NCBI RefSeq assembly: GCF_003854275.1
Contig: NZ_QTQP01000014.1
Location: forward strand, 62,001 to 126,000
Reading direction: 5' to 3'
Length of the DNA: 64,000 nucleotides
DNA from: Burkholderia sp. Bp8963
GTDB lineage: Bacteria > Pseudomonadota > Gammaproteobacteria > Burkholderiales > Burkholderiaceae
Both the position numbers and the translations under genes were made by a program. The notes beneath the pieces are model-generated. The model had not been told where the DNA came from. It saw only the letters and a program-made list of their open reading frames with translations, and did not search any database. Shown in pieces: positions 58,050 to 64,000 of the stretch (positions within the stretch are counted from its first letter, which is position 1; each line of letters opens with the position of its first letter).

Positions 58050-59906
58050 ATGTCCTCGCTGCATCCCATCCTCGCGAAAGTCACCGCACGCGTGATCGCG
58101 CGCAGCCAGCCGACCCGTTCCGCCTACCTGCAGCGCATCGACGGCGCGCAAGGCAAGTTCCCGGCGCGAGGCGCACTGTCGTGCGCGAACCTGGCACACG
58201 GTTTCGCGGGCCTCGAAGGCAACGACAAGTTCGAAATCAAGGCGATCAAGCAGCCGAACATCGGCATCGTGTCCGCGTACAACGAGATGCTGTCCGCGCA
58301 CGCGCCGTACAAGAATTTCCCGGACATCATCAAGGCCGCCGCGCGCGAGAACGGCGGCGTCGCGCAGTTCGCGGGCGGCGTACCGGCGATGTGCGACGGC
58401 GTCACGCAGGGCAACGCGGGGATGGAGCTGTCGCTGTTCTCGCGCGAGGCGATCGCGATGGGCACGGCAATCGCGCTCACGCACAACATGTTCGACGCGG
58501 CGCTGTGCCTCGGCATCTGCGACAAGATCGTGCCGGGCCTCCTGATCGGTGCGCTGCAGTTCGGCCACCTGCCGACGATCTTCGTGCCGGCCGGCCCGAT
58601 GACGAGCGGCCTGTCGAACGACGACAAGGCGAAGATCCGCCAGCAGTTCGCGACCGGCCAGGTCGGCCGCGACGCGCTGCTCGAGGCCGAATCGGCCGCG
58701 TACCACGGCCACGGCACCTGCACGTTCTACGGCACCGCGAACAGCAACCAGATGCTGATGGAGCTGATGGGGCTGCACCTGCCGGGCTCGGCGTTCGTCC
58801 ATCCGCACACCCCGCTGCGCGACGCGCTGACGGCCGAGGCCGCGCGACGCGTGCTCGACCTGACCGTCGAGCGCGGCCATTACACGCCGATCGGCCACGT
58901 GATCGACGAAAAGGCGATCGTCAACGGGATCGTCGCGCTGCTCGCGACGGGCGGCTCGACCAACCATACGCTGCATCTCGTCGCGATCGCGCGCGCGGCC
59001 GGCATCCTGATCGACTGGGACGATTTCGATGAACTGTCGGCCGCGGTACCGCTGCTCGCGAAGATCTATCCGAACGGCAAGGCCGACGTGAACCACTTCC
59101 ATGCGGCGGGCGGCATCGCGTTCCTGGTGCGCAACCTGCTCGAAGGCGGGCTGCTGCACGAGGACGTGACGACCGTTGCCGGTCGCGGCCTGTCGCACTA
59201 CACGAAAGAGCCGAAGCTGATCGACGGCAAGCTGACCTGGGTCGACGGCGCGGCCGAAAGCCACGACACGAAGGTGCTGCGCGGCATTCGCGAGCCGTTC
59301 CAGCCGGACGGCGGCCTGCGGCTGATGCAGGGCCGGCTCGGCCGCGGCGTGATCAAGATCTCGGCGGTCGCGCCCGAGCATCGCAAGGTAACAGCGCCCG
59401 CGATCGTGTTCGATTCGCAGGAGGCCGTGCAGGAAGCATTCGATCGCGGCGAGCTGAAGCGCGATTTCGTCGCGGTGGTGCGTTTCCAGGGCGCACGCGC
59501 GAACGGGATGCCGGAACTGCACCGTTTGACGCCGCTGCTCGGCGTGCTGCAGGATCAGGGTTTCCATGTCGCGCTCGTCACCGATGGCCGCATGTCGGGC
59601 GCATCGGGCAAGGTGCCGGCGGTGATCCACGTGTCGCCCGAGGCGCTGCTGAACGGACCGCTCGGCAAGGTGAAGACGGGCGACACGCTCGTGATCGACG
59701 CCGAGGCGGGCGTGCTCGATATCGAGGTCGACGACGCCGAATGGCACGCGCGCCCGGTCGCGCAGCCGCTGCATCAGGCGGACAACGAAGTGGGCTTCGG
59801 CCGCGAGCTGTTCGGCGTGTTCCGCGCGGCCGCCGCGCCGGCGGAGCACGGCGCATCGGTGTTCGGGGCGCTGGTCGGCGAAGCGGCCGCCCGCGTCACC
59901 GCGTAA
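58050..59906 (+). CDS. edd: Phosphogluconate dehydratase
   Basis: Dehydrates 6-phosphogluconate to KDPG, the first committed step of the Entner-Doudoroff pathway. The 618-residue IlvD/Edd-family protein has the iron-sulfur cysteine segments ([10 protein letters not shown] about residue 117, [12 protein letters not shown], and [27 protein letters not shown] motif near residue 225), and the C-terminal [26 protein letters not shown] 58050 follows CAGGAG. It heads edd-eda and is under HexR. Confidence 0.97.
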   Translation: MSSLHPILAKVTARVIARSQPTRSAYLQRIDGAQGKFPARGALSCANLAHGFAGLEGNDKFEIKAIKQPNIGIVSAYNEMLSAHAPYKNFPDIIKAAARENGGVAQFAGGVPAMCDGVTQGNAGMELSLFSREAIAMGTAIALTHNMFDAALCLGICDKIVPGLLIGALQFGHLPTIFVPAGPMTSGLSNDDKAKIRQQFATGQVGRDALLEAESAAYHGHGTCTFYGTANSNQMLMELMGLHLPGSAFVHPHTPLRDALTAEAARRVLDLTVERGHYTPIGHVIDEKAIVNGIVALLATGGSTNHTLHLVAIARAAGILIDWDDFDELSAAVPLLAKIYPNGKADVNHFHAAGGIAFLVRNLLEGGLLHEDVTTVAGRGLSHYTKEPKLIDGKLTWVDGAAESHDTKVLRGIREPFQPDGGLRLMQGRLGRGVIKISAVAPEHRKVTAPAIVFDSQEAVQEAFDRGELKRDFVAVVRFQGARANGMPELHRLTPLLGVLQDQGFHVALVTDGRMSGASGKVPAVIHVSPEALLNGPLGKVKTGDTLVIDAEAGVLDIEVDDAEWHARPVAQPLHQADNEVGFGRELFGVFRAAAAPAEHGASVFGALVGEAAARVTA

Positions 59907-59931
59907 TGGCAAGGTTCAAGGAGAGATATCG

Positions 59932-60558
59932 ATGATGACGATTGGCGAAATCGTGAAGCTGGGCCCGGTGATTCCGGTGCTCGCGTTCGAGACGGTCGAG
60001 CAGGGCGAGCACGTGTCGCGCGCGCTGCACACAGGCGGTGTGAAGGTGCTCGAGATTACGCTGCGCACCGCGGCGGGCCTCGAGGCGATCGAACGCGCGA
60101 GCCAGCTCGCGGACGACATCGTGGTCGGCGTCGGCACGATCACGAAGCCCGAGCACTGCGCGCAGGCGAAGCGGGCCGGCGCGAAGTTCGGCGTGTCGCC
60201 GGGCCTGACGAAAGACCTGCACCTTGCCGCACTCGACGCGGGGCTGCCGCTGCTGCCGGGCGTGATGACGCCGAGCGACATCATCCAGGCGCTCGAATTC
60301 GGCTACGAGATCGTCAAGTTCTTCCCGGCCCAGCAGGCGGGCGGCGTGCCGATGCTGCAGGCGTTCCACGGCCCGTTCCCGGCGCTCAAGTTCTGCCCGA
60401 CGGGCGGCATCACGGCCGAAAGCGCGCCGAATTTCCTGAAGCTGCCGAACGTCGTGTGCGTCGGCGGTTCGTGGCTCACGCCGAAGGCCGCGCTCGCGGC
60501 GCAGGACTGGGCGGAAGTCACGCGTCTCGCGCAAGCCGCGAGCCAGCTCCCCCGTTGA
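59932..60558 (+). CDS. eda: KDPG/KHG aldolase
   Basis: Splits KDPG to pyruvate and glyceraldehyde 3-phosphate. The 208-residue class I aldolase has VIPVLAFE, VLEITLRT (catalytic Glu), VGVGTITKPE, and the Schiff-base Lys129 in VKFFPAQQAGG. A terminal FCPTGGI phosphate loop is present. It starts 25 bases after edd behind a GGAGAG site and is followed by a strong terminator, so it ends the HexR operon. Confidence 0.97.
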   Translation: MMTIGEIVKLGPVIPVLAFETVEQGEHVSRALHTGGVKVLEITLRTAAGLEAIERASQLADDIVVGVGTITKPEHCAQAKRAGAKFGVSPGLTKDLHLAALDAGLPLLPGVMTPSDIIQALEFGYEIVKFFPAQQAGGVPMLQAFHGPFPALKFCPTGGITAESAPNFLKLPNVVCVGGSWLTPKAALAAQDWAEVTRLAQAASQLPR

Positions 60559-60580
60559 ACTTGTACGAAATGGCAGGTCA

Positions 60581-60626
60581 ACCCTCGTAAAACTGGCGCT
60601 TAGTGCTTGTTTTACCGAGGGTTTTT
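60581..60626 (+). terminator. Terminator after eda
   Basis: ACCCTCGTAAAAC (60581-60593) pairs with GTTTTAC-CGAGGGT (60609-60622) with one bulge. Five T residues follow. It separates the edd-eda transcript from gntT. Confidence 0.88.
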
Positions 60627-60630
60627 GCCT

Positions 60631-60646
60631 ATGGAACCGGTTCTAT
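60631..60646. promoter_or_regulatory. LacI-type palindrome upstream of gntT, probable gluconate-repressor operator
   Basis: ATGGAACC and GGTTCTAT form a 16-base palindrome with one asymmetric pair and a CCGG centre, the usual centre for LacI/GalR-family sites. It lies about 130 bases upstream of gntT. No LacI-type regulator is in the window. Confidence 0.6.
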
Positions 60647-60775
60647 CGCTCGGCGGCAAAGATAAGTAAAATTCAGCGTCCTGACGGCGGGTTCGCCCGC
60701 TGTTTCGGAGACCTGCATAGCCGGGCATACTCGCAACGATCCGCCCGGTTCGAATAATCCCAAGGAGGAGTCCAC

Positions 60776-62137
60776 ATGGGGGCTGTCCAAGGCAGCATGC
60801 TGCTCATTTACACCGTGATCGCGATCGTGGCGCTGATCGTGATGATCGCGCGTTTCAAGGTCTATCCGTTCCTGGTCCTCATCATCGTGTCGCTCGGCCT
60901 CGGCCTGGTGGTCGGGATGCCGATGGACAAGATCGTCAAGTCGTTCGAAACGGGCAACGGCAATACGCTCGGCCACATTGCGATCGTCGTCGGCCTTGGC
61001 ACGATGCTTGGCAAGATGATGGCGGAATCGGGCGGCGCGGAGCGGATCGCGACCACGCTGATCGACTGGTTCGGTGAAAAGAACATTCACTGGGCGATGA
61101 TGTTCGTCGCGATCATCGTCGGCCTGCCGGTGTTCTTCGAAGTCGGCTTCGTGCTGCTGATCCCGATCGCGTTCAACGTCGCGAAGCGCACCGGCAAGTC
61201 GCTGCTCGTCGTCGGCCTGCCGATGGTGGCCGGCCTGTCGGTCGTGCACGGGCTGATCCCGCCGCACCCGGCTGCGCTGCTCGCGGTGCAGCAATACGGC
61301 GCTGATATCGGCAAGACGATCGCATTCGGCCTGATCGTCGGCGTGCCGACCGCGATCGTCGCGGGTCCGTTGTTTGCGCTGACGATCTCGAAGTTCGTGA
61401 AGCTGCCGGAGAACAACCCGCTTGCCGCGCAATTCGTCGAATCGCACACTGAAGGCAAGAAGCGCGAACTGCCGGGCTTCGGCATCACGCTGTTCACGAT
61501 CCTGCTGCCGGTGATCCTGATGCTGGTCGGCAGCTGGGCCGATCTGGTCTTCGCACCGAAGACGCTTCCGAACAACCTGCTGCGCTTTGCCGGCAACTCG
61601 GACGTCGCGCTGCTGATCGCGGTGATGGTGAGCTTCTTCACGTTCGGCAAGCTGCAGGGCTTCAACCGCGACCAGATCCAGAAGTTCTGCGGCGAGTGTC
61701 TTGCGCCGATCGCCGGGATCACGCTGATCGTCGGCGCGGGTGGCGGCTTCGGCGGTATCCTGCGTGACAGCGGGATCTCGCAGCAGATCGTCGCGACTGC
61801 AACGCAGGCACATCTGTCGCCGCTGCTGCTCGGCTGGTTCGTCGCGGCGCTGATCCGTCTCGCGACGGGTTCGGCGACGGTCGCGATGACGACCGCCTGC
61901 GGCATCGTCGCGCCGATCGCGGCCGCGTCGGGCGTGACGGTTCGTCCGGAACTGCTGGTGCTGGCGACGGGATCGGGTTCGCTGATCTTCTCGCACGTCA
62001 ACGACGGCGGCTTCTGGCTGATCAAGGAGTATTTCGGGATGACGGTCGGCCAGACGTTCAAGACCTGGACGCTGCTCGAAACGATCATCTCGGTGCTTGG
62101 CCTCACGTTTACGCTGTTGCTGAGCGCGTTTCTGTAA
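60776..62137 (+). CDS. gntT: Gluconate permease (GntP family)
   Basis: Inner-membrane gluconate:H+ symporter. The 453-residue protein has 12-14 hydrophobic segments and the GntP signatures: GHIAIVVGLGTMLGKMMAESGGAERIATTLI-type segment near residue 65, GLPVFFEVGFVLLIPIAF, LIPPHPAALLAV, and near the end GSGSLIFSHVNDGGFWLIKEYFGM-type motif. ATG 60776 follows AAGGAGG. It is followed after 13 bases by gntK. Confidence 0.95.
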   Translation: MGAVQGSMLLIYTVIAIVALIVMIARFKVYPFLVLIIVSLGLGLVVGMPMDKIVKSFETGNGNTLGHIAIVVGLGTMLGKMMAESGGAERIATTLIDWFGEKNIHWAMMFVAIIVGLPVFFEVGFVLLIPIAFNVAKRTGKSLLVVGLPMVAGLSVVHGLIPPHPAALLAVQQYGADIGKTIAFGLIVGVPTAIVAGPLFALTISKFVKLPENNPLAAQFVESHTEGKKRELPGFGITLFTILLPVILMLVGSWADLVFAPKTLPNNLLRFAGNSDVALLIAVMVSFFTFGKLQGFNRDQIQKFCGECLAPIAGITLIVGAGGGFGGILRDSGISQQIVATATQAHLSPLLLGWFVAALIRLATGSATVAMTTACGIVAPIAAASGVTVRPELLVLATGSGSLIFSHVNDGGFWLIKEYFGMTVGQTFKTWTLLETIISVLGLTFTLLLSAFL

Positions 62138-62150
62138 CAAGGGGTAGTCA

Positions 62151-62654
62151 ATGATTCTGATCGCAATGGGCGTGTCGGGCGCGGGCAAGTCGCGGATCGG
62201 CGAGATGCTGGCGGAACGCCTGTCGTGCAGCTATACCGATGGCGACGCGTTCCACAGCGCCGCCAACAAGGAGAAGATGCACCACGGGATTCCGCTGACC
62301 GACGACGACCGCTGGCCGTGGTTGCGGACGATCCGTGCGGCCATCGAGGAAAAGCAGCGTGCGGGCGAGACGGCCGTTTTCACGTGCTCGTCGCTGAAGC
62401 GTTCGTATCGCGACGTGCTGCGCGGCAACGACACCGATGTGCGGTTCGTGTACCTGAAGGGCTCGTTCGCTGTATTGCACGAGCGCCTGCAGAGCCGCAC
62501 CGGCCATTTTTTCGATCCGTCGCTGCTGCAGAGCCAGCTCGAGACGCTCGAGGAGCCGGGCCCGGACGAAGCGATCGAGGTCAGCATCGAGCTGACGCCC
62601 GAACAGATCGTCGATCAGGTGATGGTGAAGATCGGCCGCGCGCAGCAGCGCTGA
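62151..62654 (+). CDS. gntK: Gluconokinase
   Basis: Phosphorylates gluconate to 6-phosphogluconate, which feeds Edd. The 167-residue protein has the P-loop MGVSGAGKSRIGEMLA, the DGDAFHSAANKEKMHHGIPLTDDDRWPWL-type substrate segment near residue 30, and CSSLKRSYRDVLR. Length is normal for the thermoresistant GntK type. It is the second gene of the gnt operon and ends before a terminator. Confidence 0.96.
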   Translation: MILIAMGVSGAGKSRIGEMLAERLSCSYTDGDAFHSAANKEKMHHGIPLTDDDRWPWLRTIRAAIEEKQRAGETAVFTCSSLKRSYRDVLRGNDTDVRFVYLKGSFAVLHERLQSRTGHFFDPSLLQSQLETLEEPGPDEAIEVSIELTPEQIVDQVMVKIGRAQQR

Positions 62655-62700
62655 GCGCGGTATGCGGCGCCGGACAACCCGGCGCTGGCCCCCAAAACGA

Positions 62701-62737
62701 AAACGCCCGATGCGTGCAAGCCACGCATCGGGCGTTT
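62701..62737. terminator. Bidirectional terminator between gntK and purB
   Basis: AAACGCCCGATGCGTG (62701-62716) and its exact complement (62722-62737) form a 16-bp stem with a 5-base loop. The A-run before and T-run after suit both convergent transcripts. Confidence 0.9.
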
Positions 62738-62801
62738 CCATTTGCGCGGGAAGCGGCCGGGAGGCCGCCGCCGCGCACGGCGAGCCGAAGGCCGAGGGCC
62801 G

Positions 62802-64000
<1,199 letters not shown>

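Overview
The window is GC-rich, densely coded beta-proteobacterial chromosome. The accBC-prmA order, the HexR-controlled edd-eda set beside gluconate uptake, the two-domain malic enzyme and the alanine-rich proteins read like a Burkholderia primary chromosome, most likely of the B. cepacia complex. This is judged from protein and synteny familiarity, not from a search. I see no rRNA or tRNA gene, insertion sequence, prophage, integrase or CRISPR array. Accessory character is limited to small sugar and ureide catabolic clusters.

Layout. 1-3880: a minus-strand fatty-acid operon aroQ-accB-accC-prmA and a zinc-ribbon protein cut by the window edge. 4006-5215: a TlpA-type thioredoxin and an unassigned protein. 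5460-11237: a coupled plus-strand run mpl, esterase, RNase II-type nuclease, aroE, mtgA. 11667-13788: a lipoprotein S10 carboxypeptidase and a secreted EF-hand protein. 14189-23362: a sugar cluster (IclR regulator, dgoK, dgoA, two SDR dehydrogenases, araFGH ABC importer, aldose 1-epimerase) suited to oxidative D-galactose/L-arabinose use. 23462-28919: pyrF, then pncC, pgpA and thiL on the minus strand, divergent from maeB. 28937-29109: a candidate stand-alone small RNA on the minus strand. 29249-30263: a secreted barnase-type RNase with its barstar inhibitor. 30363-32229: speE, an internally deleted VOC gene and rsmE. 32505-35632: tkt and gap. 35772-40509: LysR, an IdnO-like SDR, an MHS transporter, a 2-hydroxyacid dehydrogenase and a remnant of an idonate-type dehydrogenase. 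40536-42802: an MFS transporter divergent from a CynR-like LysR. 42865-46767: GntR divergent from dctA, allantoicase and ureidoglycolate lyase. 46879-56766: fur divergent from bamE, then dapB, exbBD, leuS, lptE, holA, proA, hemJ. 56907-62654: hexR divergent from edd, eda, gntT, gntK (Entner-Doudoroff and gluconate use). 62802-64000: purB, cut at its 5' end.

How the genes work together. The central theme is carbon entry through sugar acids. Gluconate enters by GntT, is phosphorylated by GntK and passes through Edd and Eda under HexR. Galactose or arabinose would enter by AraFGH, be oxidised by the SDR enzymes and leave through DgoK and DgoA, although a lactonase and a sugar-acid dehydratase are not in the window. 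Tkt, Gap and MaeB are the surrounding central metabolism. The best leads for something new are the candidate small RNA at 28937-29109, the two matched GntR-type palindromes around gntR/dctA, and two small genome-decay events (VOC gene and idnD remnant).
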